The notes beneath the pieces were generated by a model, which saw only the letters and a program-made list of their open reading frames with translations, did not search any database and was not told where the DNA came from. 64,000 nucleotides of DNA from SHLQ01 sp964610745 (lineage in GTDB: Bacteria; Actinomycetota; Acidimicrobiia; Acidimicrobiales; SHLQ01), in contig CAZSYL010000008.1 of NCBI GenBank assembly GCA_964610745.1, positions 26,758 through 90,757 of the forward strand, in the 5' to 3' direction. The position numbers and the translations under genes are program-made. Shown piece by piece: positions 32,505 to 41,522 of this stretch (position 1 is the stretch's first letter; every line of letters starts with the position of its first letter).

Positions 32505-33446
32505 ATGACCCTTCACCCTCAAGCAGAATTCCTGATCGAGGCCGCAAGCCAAGCGCAGCTTCCGCCGATCGAAGAGTTGTCACCCGAGGACGCCCGCGGG
32601 TTCTACAACGCACGCTCGTCCGAACTACCCGCTAACCCTAAAGTAGGCGAGGTCAGCGAGCGGACGATTCCCGGTCCAGACGGTGAAATAACGATTCGCA
32701 TCTACCGTCCGGTCGATGTCGGCCCCGCCTCGCCTGCGGGCGACCAAACCCCGGCGCTGATGTTCTTTCACGGCGGCGGCTGGGTGATCGGCACGATCGA
32801 CACGCACGACACCGTGTGCCGAGCTCTCACCGAGGCAACCTCGGCGACCGTTGTTTCGGTCGACTATCGACTCGCGCCCGAGCACCTCTTCCCGGCCGCA
32901 CCCGACGACTGTACGGCTGCGACGAAGTGGGTTGGCGAAAACGGCGCTGAGATCGGCGTCGACGGCGCACGGCTTGCTTTGTGCGGAGATAGCGCCGGTG
33001 GCAATCTCGCCGCGGTCGTTGCCGTCGACTGTGTCGACGGCCCAAGGATCAGCGCCCAGGCGCTCGTGTATCCCGTCACACACGCGACCCGTGAGAAGAC
33101 TGGCTCGCTCCACGACAACGCTGAGGGATACCTGCTCACCGCTAACGCCCTGGACTGGTTCTACGACCACTACGTCCCCGACCACGCGCAGCGCAAGGAC
33201 CCGCGCTGCTCGCCGCTGCTGGGCGATTTCACGGACGTGCCACCGACGATCGTCATAACCGCAGAGTACGACCCGCTCCGCGACGAGGGTGAAGACTACG
33301 CAGATGCTGTAGCCGAGTCCGGAACCGAGGTGGAGTACATCCAGTTCGACGGGCTCGTCCATACCTTTTTCACCCAGGTTGGAGTCATGGACGCAAGTCA
33401 ATCCGCCGTCGACAAGATCGCTCACTTTCTCGCCCAACACTGGTAG
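32505..33446 (+). CDS. Alpha/beta-hydrolase, HSL-type esterase (family IV)
   Basis: 313 aa. The oxyanion motif HGGGW (89-93), the nucleophile S163 in GDSAGG, D256 (EYDPLRDEG) and H286 (GLVHTF) complete the triad of hormone-sensitive-lipase-type carboxylesterases. YRLAPEHLFPAAPDD is a further HSL signature. No signal peptide, so it acts in the cytoplasm on short acyl esters. It follows the HxlR gene on the same strand 71 nt downstream and might share its control. Confidence 0.92.
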   Translation: MTLHPQAEFLIEAASQAQLPPIEELSPEDARGFYNARSSELPANPKVGEVSERTIPGPDGEITIRIYRPVDVGPASPAGDQTPALMFFHGGGWVIGTIDTHDTVCRALTEATSATVVSVDYRLAPEHLFPAAPDDCTAATKWVGENGAEIGVDGARLALCGDSAGGNLAAVVAVDCVDGPRISAQALVYPVTHATREKTGSLHDNAEGYLLTANALDWFYDHYVPDHAQRKDPRCSPLLGDFTDVPPTIVITAEYDPLRDEGEDYADAVAESGTEVEYIQFDGLVHTFFTQVGVMDASQSAVDKIAHFLAQHW

Positions 33447-33523
33447 CTGGATGGGAATGCCAGCCCGGTAGTTTCCGCAGATAGTGGTGAAGTCCAACTG
33501 TCTGCCGAGCGCTAGCGGCACAC

Positions 33524-34825
33524 CTACGAGCCGGCGCTACTGACTTCGACGATGCCAACTTCGTCACCGGACAGCTTCAACGCATCAGCGGTTCGCTCAC
33601 GCGAGGCCACGTAGATATCACGGTTGGCTGCACTGAGCTCGACGAGACCGGCCTCAGCGTCAGCGACGATGTCGATGACAGGAACGATCGTGAAGTTGCT
33701 GCGATCAACACGTGTCGGCACGTAGCTGAAGGACGTCGAGAACGTCGAGCGCCCGTTGGTCACCGTCTCCGCAATATCGACGAGCATGACGACACCATCG
33801 GGTGCACCGACCGCGCAGCAGCTCGCCGACTGGTTCGAGAGGATGTTGCCAAGCCCGAACACGACCGGCACGCCGTCGACGATCGACACCGGTTGCACGA
33901 CATGGGCGTGGTGGCCAATGATGAGATCGATATCGGCGGCCGCGATCAGAGCCTCGGCGTTGTCGAGTTGGAACTGGTTTGGTTCATGACGGTACTCATC
34001 ACCCCAATGCAGCGACAGGACGATGTAGTTGGCGCCAGCCTCACGAGCCCGCGTGGCTTCGGCAGCGATCTCCTCGATATCTATGAGGTTGACCAACCAT
34101 GGGGTGTCCTCTGGTTCGAGGAAGCCGTTGAACGAGAAGGTGTAACTGAGACTGGCAATGGTGATGCCATTTGCGTCATAGAGCGTCACGTCGTCGTACT
34201 CGGCCTGATCCCGAGCCATGCCGCTGTGCCCGAGACCAGCCTCTTCCAGAACGTCGAGCGTGTCGACCACACCCTGCGGCCACTGGTCGAGGCTGTGGTT
34301 CGATGCGGTCGTGCAGCCGTCGAACCCCGACTCTCTCAAACCGTCCGCCATCTCTCGGGGCACGTTGAACGTTGGGAAACCGCTCAACCGAGTGTTGTCC
34401 GGCGACAGCGGTGTCTCGAGATGGCAAATCGCCAAATCCGCAGAGGAGAGGTATGGCTCTATCGAGGCAAACATTGGCGCAAAGTCATACTCGACGTCGG
34501 TTCCCGACGCGTTGGCCCCGGCCTGGCGAACAACCGCGCCGTGAGCGAGCGTGTCTCCGGTGAAGGCGAGTTGCGCTGTGCGTTCCTCGGGCACAGGTAC
34601 AACCTCGCGAGGAACGGGGTCGGGTTCGACCGTCGTCGACGTGGTCGAAGTGGTGGTTGTAGTCGATGGCGCGGCGGAACTCGCTGTGGTTGTCGTCGAC
34701 TCGGCAGTGGCGGAAACCGTGGGCGACTCATCGGGAACGGCGTTGATGAAGACAACAGCGAGAACGCCAACCGCGACAAACGAGAGCAGCGTTAGTACCG
34801 CCTTGGTCTTTCCCGCGCGTGACAT
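33524..34825 (-). CDS. CapA-family (PGA_cap) metallophosphatase-like protein, membrane-anchored
   Basis: 433 aa. An N-terminal hydrophobic segment (about 8-30) is followed by a Ser/Thr-rich linker (about 40-68), as in exported actinobacterial proteins. The CapA domain has LAFTGDTLAHG, ICHLETPLS, TTASNHSLDQW, LSLHWGDEYRHEPNQFQ and IIGHHAHVVQPV, the metal-binding motifs of the family. CapA helps attach or export poly-gamma-glutamate in bacilli. In actinobacteria the role is usually unknown, and no capB/C genes are nearby. Confidence 0.9.
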   Translation of the reverse strand: MSRAGKTKAVLTLLSFVAVGVLAVVFINAVPDESPTVSATAESTTTTASSAAPSTTTTTSTTSTTVEPDPVPREVVPVPEERTAQLAFTGDTLAHGAVVRQAGANASGTDVEYDFAPMFASIEPYLSSADLAICHLETPLSPDNTRLSGFPTFNVPREMADGLRESGFDGCTTASNHSLDQWPQGVVDTLDVLEEAGLGHSGMARDQAEYDDVTLYDANGITIASLSYTFSFNGFLEPEDTPWLVNLIDIEEIAAEATRAREAGANYIVLSLHWGDEYRHEPNQFQLDNAEALIAAADIDLIIGHHAHVVQPVSIVDGVPVVFGLGNILSNQSASCCAVGAPDGVVMLVDIAETVTNGRSTFSTSFSYVPTRVDRSNFTIVPVIDIVADAEAGLVELSAANRDIYVASRERTADALKLSGDEVGIVEVSSAGS

Positions 34826-34909
34826 GCCTCAAGGCTAGTTGTCGAAACGACACCCCGGGGACCGGTCGATCAGGAATCGATCAACTGTGGGACGGTCAAC
34901 AGGTCGCTT

Positions 34910-36172
34910 CTACAGGGCTCCGGCGTCGCGCAAATCGGCGATCTGTGCAGCGGTTAAGCCCAGCACTTCGGCGAGGACTTCGTCGGTGTGTTCGCCGAGG
35001 GTCGGAGGGCCGTTGCGGTACGTGACCGGGGTTTCGGAGTAGTGAATCGGGCTGGCGATTCCCGGGACTGTTCCGGCAACCGAGTGCGGTAGCTCGATGC
35101 GACCACCCCGGTGTTTAACCTGTGGCTCCTCGAACGCCTGAGCTATGTCGTTGATCTGTGCGGTCGGGACGCCGCGACCGGGCAAGCCTTCGAGAACTTC
35201 GGCCTGGGTATAGTTGCGAAGCTCGGCTTGTAGGAGACCGGCGAGCTCCAGACGGTGGGCGTTTCGGTCGGGGTTGTCAACAAATCGCGGGTCGGTGGTG
35301 AGCTCGGGGATGCCGAGCCAGTCGCACAACTGAGCGAACTGGCCGTTGTTCCCAACAGCGATCACGACCCGTCCATCAATGACATCGAATGGCTGGTACG
35401 GAGCGAGGCTGGGGTGCCATTCGCCCGTTCGCTGCGGCACCGCCCCTCCAACGAAGTAGCTCAGCGCCTGGTTGATCAGGAATGCAAGGCCTGAATCCAG
35501 CAAGGAAATGTCGACGTGTTGCCCTTGCCCGGTCTGCTCGCGATGAAAGAGCGCTCCCAAAACCGCAATCGCGGTGAACAACCCAGAGGCCTGGTCGGTG
35601 ATCGCAACGCCTGTGCGAAGCGGTCCCGCTCCCGGTTCGCCGTCGGCTCGGCCGGTGACGCTCATCAGCCCGCTCATCGCCTGAGCGAGGTAGTCATAAC
35701 CCGGCTGATCAGCCATGGGACCGTCTTGGCCGAAACCGGTGATCGAGGCATAGACCAACTCCGGCTTCTGAGCGGCAAGCGTCGCATAGTCGAGGCCCCG
35801 TTTTGCGAGGCCGCCGACCTTAAAGTTCTCGACGATGACGTCACTCTTCAAAGCCAGCGAACGCACGACCTCGAGGCCCTCGGGTTTGGTGATGTCGACC
35901 GTGATCGACCGCTTTCCCCGATTGGTAGACAGGTAGTACGACGCATCGGTCGTTGGGTTTCCGTCCTTGTCGTGCAGCCAAGGAGGACCCCACGTACGGG
36001 TGTCGTCGCCAGTGCCAGGACGCTCGACCTTGACCACGTCAGCACCGAGGTCGGCCAACATTTGTGTGCACAACGGGCCAGCGAGCACTCGAGACAAGTC
36101 GAGCACCCGCACCCCGGCGAGGACACCTGCGGTCTCGTTCGAACTGTTCTGGCTAGCACCGACAGAGCTCAT
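34910..36172 (-). CDS. Family III CoA-transferase (CaiB/BaiF type)
   Basis: 420 aa. Typical features: LAGVRVLDLSRVLAGPLCTQMLADLGADVVKVERPG, the YLSTNRGKRSITVDI segment, and GYDYLAQAMSGLMSVTG, in which D160 is the catalytic aspartate. The second-half motif REQTGQGQHVDISLLDS is present. These enzymes move CoA between carboxylic acids such as carnitine, formyl/oxalyl or bile acids; the substrate is not decided. The gene is alone on this strand. Confidence 0.9.
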   Translation of the reverse strand: MSSVGASQNSSNETAGVLAGVRVLDLSRVLAGPLCTQMLADLGADVVKVERPGTGDDTRTWGPPWLHDKDGNPTTDASYYLSTNRGKRSITVDITKPEGLEVVRSLALKSDVIVENFKVGGLAKRGLDYATLAAQKPELVYASITGFGQDGPMADQPGYDYLAQAMSGLMSVTGRADGEPGAGPLRTGVAITDQASGLFTAIAVLGALFHREQTGQGQHVDISLLDSGLAFLINQALSYFVGGAVPQRTGEWHPSLAPYQPFDVIDGRVVIAVGNNGQFAQLCDWLGIPELTTDPRFVDNPDRNAHRLELAGLLQAELRNYTQAEVLEGLPGRGVPTAQINDIAQAFEEPQVKHRGGRIELPHSVAGTVPGIASPIHYSETPVTYRNGPPTLGEHTDEVLAEVLGLTAAQIADLRDAGAL

Positions 36173-36235
36173 GAGACAAGGCTACTCCCAGCGGTCATGG
36201 CACAGACCAGGCTGTGGTCGTCGTAGTCTCGCGGG

Positions 36236-36937
36236 ATGGCCACACAGAACGCTCACGACGGGCTCCGCCCGATCGATCCCGCCGCAACCTCGTTGGCGGT
36301 GTTCGATCTCGATGGCACGCTCACCGATCCCGTGCCGGGATTGCTCTCGTGCCATCGCTACGCCCTCGAAGACGTTGGTCTTGACTTTGACGAGCTCGTC
36401 GCAGCCCACAGCACAGAAGCAGGCGATCTCGTCCGCTCCCCTGCCGTCGAGGTCTACGGCGCGATTGGTGTGCCAGATAGCGCTGCCGCCGAAGCTGCTG
36501 AGAAGTTCAGGGAACGTCGTCCGTTTGCCAGCCTCGAAGACGAGTTGTATCCGGGTATCGACGTGTTATTGACCTCGCTCGCAAGCGCCGGCTGGCAGAT
36601 CGCCCTTGCGACCAACCAGCTCGAAGCCATGGCCACTCGAGTGCTTGGACGCCTCGAGATTGCCGACCGTTTCATCGCTGTTGCGGGTTCTGATCAGAAG
36701 CGCACGAGAACGACGAAGATTCAGATCATCGAGTACCTGCTCACTACACTCGACTCGCCTCCAGAGGGCATCGTCGTGGTCGGCGACCGCGGCACGGATG
36801 TGGAAGCAGCGAAGATGCTTCGAGCTACCTCGATCGGCGCGGCGTGGGGTTTCGGCTCGATCGAGGAGCTGATCGCGGCGAACGCCGATGCAATCGCCGT
36901 ACAACCGGCCGATGTCACCGAACTCCTCCTGGGGTAA
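36236..36937 (+). CDS. HAD-superfamily phosphatase (phosphoglycolate phosphatase-like)
   Basis: 233 aa. The nucleophile motif is FDLDGTLTDP (D24, D26), motif II is ALATNQ, and motif III/IV is GIVVVGDRGTDVEAAKML; a helical cap lies between residues about 35 and 100. The group includes phosphoglycolate phosphatase and pyrophosphatase PpaX, but the substrate is open. It diverges from the CoA-transferase gene, 63 nt away, and ends 32 nt before the copper-monooxygenase lipoprotein gene. Confidence 0.85.
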   Translation: MATQNAHDGLRPIDPAATSLAVFDLDGTLTDPVPGLLSCHRYALEDVGLDFDELVAAHSTEAGDLVRSPAVEVYGAIGVPDSAAAEAAEKFRERRPFASLEDELYPGIDVLLTSLASAGWQIALATNQLEAMATRVLGRLEIADRFIAVAGSDQKRTRTTKIQIIEYLLTTLDSPPEGIVVVGDRGTDVEAAKMLRATSIGAAWGFGSIEELIAANADAIAVQPADVTELLLG

Positions 36938-36969
36938 ATACAACTGCCGATAGTCCTAGAGTGACTTCT

Positions 36970-38484
36970 ATGTTCTCGAATCGCTTGAATGCGAAAGCCA
37001 TCATCGGAACTGCTGCCCTTGGAACGCTGCTCTTTGTGGCGTGCAGCAGCACCGTCGAGGACGCGGGCATCTCTGCGCCGGATCAAACCACCGAGTTAGA
37101 CAACACCAGTGCCGACGCTGACACGGCCAACGCGCAAGACAACGAGCTCGCTGGCGACCAGATTTCTTTCGCCAACGACGTCCAGCCGATCCTCGAGCAG
37201 AACTGCGTGTCATGCCACTCAGGGACAGGCCCCGGCACAACGCATCTCGTGATGGATACCGCCGAGGAGATCGCGAATGTGGCTCCGTTCGCCGCATTCC
37301 GGGTCGAAGAACGCCAGATGCCACCGTGGCCGCTAACCGGCCTTCAGGAAGTCAACTTCCAGTACGACCTATCGATGAGCGACGAAGACCGTCAGGTGAT
37401 CATCGACTGGGCAGCCGAAGGCGGCTCGCTCGATGTCGACCCAGCCACTCCACTCTCAGGAACTACCCAGTCCTTTGCGCCAATCGACGCAGATGTTGTC
37501 CTTCGACCCGATGAGCCGTACACCGGGTCGGGCGAGGCCAGAGACGATTACCGCTGTCGCGTCATCGAGACCGGCCAGACCGAAGACCAGTGGGCAACCT
37601 CGCTCCAGGTTCTTCCCGATGAGACAAGGGTTCTGCACCATGGCCTCGTCTTCCGCGGGACGTCCGCAGACCGCGAGATAGTCGATCGACTCTCCGCACA
37701 AGATGAGCTCCCGGGATGGCAGTGTCAGACGATTCCGCGCCTCTCCGAGGGTACGGCCGACCAAATCGGCGGTTGGGCTCCTGGAACTGGACCGACGACC
37801 TTCCCGGAAGGATCCGGATTGCGCCTTGCTGCCGACGACTTCCTGATCATCCAGTGGCACTACCACTACGACGGAGAGCCGCTCCCGGACAACTCCGGAC
37901 TCGCGATCGAGTACGCGGACGAACAGGACCTTGCCGATGCCGGTGGAGCGCTCGACCCTGTGAGAACTCGACTCCTTCTGGGCCCGGTGGAGATTCCATG
38001 TGCTTCATTTGAGAGCGGACCTGGTTGCGAACGCGAAGCTGCCATCCAACGCGTCGCCGAGGAATTCGGCTTCGAGTCGACGTTCCTCCCAGCATTGATC
38101 AACGAACGCTGTGGGGTCACGCCCGAGGACTTCGCGCATTTCACCGACGGTGTGGCACAGTCATCGTGCGACCTCAATGCACCCACTGGCGAGGTCGTGT
38201 CGATCTGGCCTCACCTCCATGAACTTGGCACCACGTATCGGCTCACGCTCAACCCCGACACCCCCGAGGAACGCGTGCTGATCGATATCGATCGTTGGAA
38301 CTTTCAGTGGCAGCTGGGTTACTACCCCGACGAAGAGCTCGTCTTCGAATCCGGCGACCGCCTTCGTTTGGAATGTGGTTGGGATCGCGCCCTATGGCCA
38401 GCGGACGAAGAGAGCCGATATGTCGTCTGGGCCGAAGGCACCGCCGACGAGATGTGCTACGGCGCAATCGCGATCAGCGAATAG
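36970..38484 (+). CDS. Lipoprotein with cytochrome c and copper type II monooxygenase-like (PHM/DBM) domains
   Basis: 504 aa from the ATG at 36970; a GTG at 36961 is in frame. Signal peptide ends at C25 (LFVAC). Residues about 65-150 resemble a monohaem cytochrome c: DVQPILEQNCVSCHSG gives CxxCH (C79, C82, H83), and RQMPPWP offers a distal methionine. The rest resembles peptidylglycine/dopamine-type copper oxygenases: HHGLVF, GGWAPGTGPTTFPEGSG, IIQWHYHY, SIWPHLHELG and, near the end, DEMCYGAIAI, which supplies the CuB methionine. In this family CuA and CuB use His-His-His and His-His-Met. The haem may pass electrons to the copper sites. The substrate is unknown. It converges on the sensor kinase with an 11-nt overlap. 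Confidence 0.85.
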   Translation: MFSNRLNAKAIIGTAALGTLLFVACSSTVEDAGISAPDQTTELDNTSADADTANAQDNELAGDQISFANDVQPILEQNCVSCHSGTGPGTTHLVMDTAEEIANVAPFAAFRVEERQMPPWPLTGLQEVNFQYDLSMSDEDRQVIIDWAAEGGSLDVDPATPLSGTTQSFAPIDADVVLRPDEPYTGSGEARDDYRCRVIETGQTEDQWATSLQVLPDETRVLHHGLVFRGTSADREIVDRLSAQDELPGWQCQTIPRLSEGTADQIGGWAPGTGPTTFPEGSGLRLAADDFLIIQWHYHYDGEPLPDNSGLAIEYADEQDLADAGGALDPVRTRLLLGPVEIPCASFESGPGCEREAAIQRVAEEFGFESTFLPALINERCGVTPEDFAHFTDGVAQSSCDLNAPTGEVVSIWPHLHELGTTYRLTLNPDTPEERVLIDIDRWNFQWQLGYYPDEELVFESGDRLRLECGWDRALWPADEESRYVVWAEGTADEMCYGAIAISE

Positions 38485-39838
38485 GCGAAGAAGCGATCGA
38501 GAACCCGACGACCGCGCCGCTGCCATCGTCCGCGTTCTGAGCCCACACCTCGCCACCGTGGACTTCAGCCACTCGCCGAACGATCGCAAGCCCGATCCCG
38601 TTTCCAGGACGGGTTCGCGCCGTGGGCGAACGGAAAAACCGGTCGAAAACGTTCGCCAGGTCTTCGGGTGGAATTCCCGGCCCCTGGTCCTGAGCTTGCA
38701 CACGTCCCCCGTCGATGTCGATGGTGACTGTTGTGTTTTGCGGGGAGTATTTGATTGCATTGTCGATGATGTTTGAGACCGCCCGCTCGACCATCTTCTG
38801 ACGGAGCAGGAACGTCGCCTGATCGCCGCCACCGACAACGTTGATTTCGCGTCCGCTTCGTCGTTCGTGACGAGCAGCCACCGCCACTACGAGAGACGCG
38901 AGCGACGCTTCGATCGGTTGTTCCTCGACTCCGGTCGGGTCGGTCGCGAGATCGACCAGCTCGGTCACGAGGTCGCCGAGTTGTTCAACCTCCGAAGCCG
39001 AACTTGCAAGCAACTCCTGGCGCTGCGTTTCTTCTAGGCCAGGGGTCGAGTCCAGCAAGTCGAGTTTGAGTCGCAGGCTGGTCAGCGGTGTTCTCAGCTC
39101 GTGGCTGGCATCGGCGACGAGACGGTGCTGCTGCTCGCGGCTCAACTCAAGCGCGGACAACATGTCATTGAACGACGCAGCCAACTCGCCTACTTCATCG
39201 TTCCGATCGACCTTGATGGGCGACGGCAGTTGCCGACTGTCGGCCATCTGCCGGGCGGCTGCAGCAACGCTCGTGATCGGCGAGCTCAGGCGCGAGGCAA
39301 CGAGGGATCCAAGCACACCCGCAAGGGCGATTCCAAGGGCACTGGCGATCAACAACTGAATCCGGAAACGAGCAAGACCGGCCTCAATGTCTTCGATGTT
39401 GATGGCCACCTGCAACAACCCATCTTCTCCGGCCTGTCCGGGCAAACGAGCTGCCGCCATTCGATATCGCTCGCCATCGATCTCGATCGTCGACAACGGG
39501 TTCGAGACCTCGCCGATTTCAACAGGGGGTAGGTCGTCGTCGATGAGGACATCTCCGCTCGGGGCGACGAGACGAACCCGGGTGAACAGCCGGTCGAGAG
39601 TTTCATCGACCTCGAACACGCCGCGAAGGCCACCACGCCCCTCGCCGCCGAATCGACCTCCATCTCGAAGCGCGTCGGGGAGGAGTTGTCGAGGTTGGGA
39701 CACGACAGCCAGCAGCTGGTCATCGACGACCTGGCGCTGCTGGCGCGCTCCAATCACCCAGAACGCCGTAGCCATCACGAGGATCGCCAGGGCCGCAGCG
39801 AGTGCGACCGTCATGGCTAGCCGCGCTTGGAGCCTCAC
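38474..39838 (-). CDS. Two-component sensor histidine kinase (MprB-like)
   Basis: 454 aa from a GTG overlapping the regulator's stop (GTGA). Two membrane helices (about 8-30 and 160-185) flank an extracytoplasmic sensor region. HAMP follows, then the phosphoacceptor His in VADASHELRTPLTSLRLKLD, the N-box NIIDNAIKYS, G1 DQGPGIPPEDLANVFDRFF and the G2 box GNGIGLAIVRR. It probably phosphorylates the OmpR-type regulator encoded next to it. Its stimulus is unknown; the convergent copper/haem lipoprotein hints at a redox or metal theme but is not evidence. Confidence 0.92.
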   Translation of the reverse strand: MRLQARLAMTVALAAALAILVMATAFWVIGARQQRQVVDDQLLAVVSQPRQLLPDALRDGGRFGGEGRGGLRGVFEVDETLDRLFTRVRLVAPSGDVLIDDDLPPVEIGEVSNPLSTIEIDGERYRMAAARLPGQAGEDGLLQVAINIEDIEAGLARFRIQLLIASALGIALAGVLGSLVASRLSSPITSVAAAARQMADSRQLPSPIKVDRNDEVGELAASFNDMLSALELSREQQHRLVADASHELRTPLTSLRLKLDLLDSTPGLEETQRQELLASSASEVEQLGDLVTELVDLATDPTGVEEQPIEASLASLVVAVAARHERRSGREINVVGGGDQATFLLRQKMVERAVSNIIDNAIKYSPQNTTVTIDIDGGRVQAQDQGPGIPPEDLANVFDRFFRSPTARTRPGNGIGLAIVRRVAEVHGGEVWAQNADDGSGAVVGFSIASSPIR

Positions 39839-40590
39839 CGAGGCAATCTCGCGACGTAGCCGACTCCGCGTTTGGTGTGGATCAAGCGCTCTCCTCCGTC
39901 GACTTCGAGCTTTTTGCGAATACCCGAGATAAACACTTCCAGCGTGTTCGATGACACGTCTTCGGCGTAGCCCCAGATCTCGAGCATGATCTGATCGCGA
40001 GTGAGCACTCGGCTCTCGTTCTCGATCAGCAGCATGAGGAGGTCGAACTCGATCTTGGTCAGGTCGATCTCTATGCCAGCGCGGGTCGTGCGGCGAGTGT
40101 GAGCGTCGAGGACGAGATCGCCCAGCTGAACCCGATGCCCGGCAGAACAGTCGATATCGATAGAAAAGGAGCGAAGAAGGGATCGGATCCGAGCGAGTAG
40201 TTCATCGAGCGCGAACGGCTTCGGAAGATAGTCGTCCGCACCAGCATCGAGCCCCTTCACCCGGTCGGCTACCTCCTGACGAGCGGTCAACATCAGCACG
40301 GGACCGCGGTATCCGTTGCTCCGTAATTGGCGACAAGTTTCAACCCCGTCGATGCCCGGCAGGTTGATGTCGAGAACCACGAGATGAATGGGGCTGTCTT
40401 GTTCGGTCCGATCGGCGATGACGCGCAACGCTTCTTCGCCGCTCTCGACGCCGACGACCTCGTAGCTCTGGACGTTGAGAACGACTTGTAGCGATTCACG
40501 AACACCCTGGTCATCCTCAACGACGAGGATCGTCGGTCCGCGGCTGGTCAGTTCGTTTGCCCTAAGTGCGCGGCTGGCCTTGCTCGACAT
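39835..40590 (-). CDS. OmpR-family response regulator (MprA-like)
   Basis: 251 aa. A 16-residue extension precedes the receiver domain. The acidic pocket is VVEDD, the phosphoacceptor Asp is in VVLDINLPGIDG, with Thr in MLTAR and Lys in LPKPF. The C-terminal winged helix is LTKIEFDLLMLLIENESRVLTRDQIMLEIWGY...NTLEVFISGIRKKLE...IHTKRGVGYV. The kinase gene follows with a 4-nt overlap. Repeated TTCCTGAAG sites lie 31-60 bp upstream and suit self-regulation. Confidence 0.94.
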   Translation of the reverse strand: MSSKASRALRANELTSRGPTILVVEDDQGVRESLQVVLNVQSYEVVGVESGEEALRVIADRTEQDSPIHLVVLDINLPGIDGVETCRQLRSNGYRGPVLMLTARQEVADRVKGLDAGADDYLPKPFALDELLARIRSLLRSFSIDIDCSAGHRVQLGDLVLDAHTRRTTRAGIEIDLTKIEFDLLMLLIENESRVLTRDQIMLEIWGYAEDVSSNTLEVFISGIRKKLEVDGGERLIHTKRGVGYVARLPR

Positions 40591-40620
40591 ACCCAGACAG
40601 TAACGACCCGAGGTGAGATC

Positions 40621-40660
40621 TTCCTGAAGCCTGCACGGAGATTCCTGAAGATTCCCTTAA
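40621..40660. promoter_or_regulatory. Direct repeats upstream of the response regulator (candidate binding site)
   Basis: TTCCTGAAG is at 40621-40629 and again at 40642-40650 (21 bp apart, two helical turns), followed by the related ATTCCCTTAA at 40651-40660. On the coding strand of the regulator the unit reads CTTCAGGAA. Direct repeats at helical spacing are the usual target of OmpR-type regulators. They lie 31-70 bp before the regulator ATG. Confidence 0.5.
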
Positions 40661-40712
40661 CCGCGACATCGGAAGACGGCGGCGAAGTGAGCAGGAGATC
40701 ATGGACGGTGAC

Positions 40713-41414
40713 CTAGCTGTAGAACGGGTTCTCGCCCTGGCTGTGATCGGTCGCGTCGATAACTTCGGTGACCTCTGGGATTGCATCGACAATCGCCGTC
40801 TTGATGCCCTCGGTCAGCGTCATGGCGCTCATCGAGCACCCCTGACAACCACCGCCCATAAGGACGTGCACGATCGTGTCGGCCTCCACTTTCACCAGGC
40901 TGGCAAACCCGCCGTGCGCAGCGAGCGCTGGATTGATGCTCAGATCGAGGAGTTGGGTGACCTTCTCTGAGAGGGTGCCGGTGAGCTCGATATCTTCAGG
41001 AGCCAAAACCGGTGGACGGTTCGGGTTTCGAATAACGAGGCCACCTTGCATGGGGTTCGACGGAATGTCGAGCGTCGAACCGGCCATGTCGTCGACGCTG
41101 TCGGCGGGGATGATGATGCTCAGCTCATCGATCTTGTAGACGAGTGCATCGTCATCTGCCTCACTCACCGTTTCCAACGAGAGGTCGTAGTCGAACTCGA
41201 CGCCACGGGTGCCGACGATCATGACCCGCAGGCCAGTGTTCTCCGCATCGTCCTCGGCGTCACGAATTTCGAGCACCTTGACCATCGCTGCATCGGTGAC
41301 CGTCAGTACCAGGCCATCGCCTTCTGCACTTGCCGTAGTTGCCGTAGTTTCAGTGACCTCGTCGGTCGCGGCGTCGCCAGCTTCGTCTGTCATCTCGGTG
41401 GTCGAATCACTCAT
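40713..41414 (-). CDS. NfuA-like Fe-S carrier (degenerate A-type domain plus NifU C-terminal domain)
   Basis: 233 aa from the ATG at 41414; the longer open frame starts in non-conserved sequence. After a Thr/Ala-rich acidic N-terminus, residues about 35-135 resemble the A-type carrier (HesB/IscA) fold without its cysteines. Residues about 145-225 are a NifU-type scaffold with C190 and C193 in MGGGCQGCSMSAMTL, which bind a cluster at the dimer interface. This architecture is that of NfuA, which delivers [4Fe-4S] clusters to apoproteins. WhiB in this window is one conceivable client. Confidence 0.88.
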   Translation of the reverse strand: MSDSTTEMTDEAGDAATDEVTETTATTASAEGDGLVLTVTDAAMVKVLEIRDAEDDAENTGLRVMIVGTRGVEFDYDLSLETVSEADDDALVYKIDELSIIIPADSVDDMAGSTLDIPSNPMQGGLVIRNPNRPPVLAPEDIELTGTLSEKVTQLLDLSINPALAAHGGFASLVKVEADTIVHVLMGGGCQGCSMSAMTLTEGIKTAIVDAIPEVTEVIDATDHSQGENPFYS

Positions 41415-41485
41415 ATGGCTCAGCGTACGTTCGATTCCAGAATAATCCAGTCGGACGAGACGAATTCCACGCATGGCGGCGACAG

Positions 41486-41515
41486 CTGAAATTTCTTACC
41501 TCGCTTTCCTACCAT
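41486..41515 (+). promoter_or_regulatory. Candidate promoter of leaderless gene
   Basis: CTGAAA at 41486-41491 and TACCAT at 41510-41515 are separated by 18 bp. The ATG at 41523 is 7 nt after the -10 box and has no Shine-Dalgarno, so the transcript probably begins at the start codon. Confidence 0.4.
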
Positions 41516-41522
41516 CCGGGTT

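Noticed and set aside
33893..34795. 300-aa plus-strand open frame opposite the CapA-like gene
   Set aside because: Shadow frame; the CapA motifs on the other strand are decisive.
33524..34825. Poly-gamma-glutamate capsule locus
   Set aside because: Only a CapA-like gene is present; capB, capC and capD are missing.
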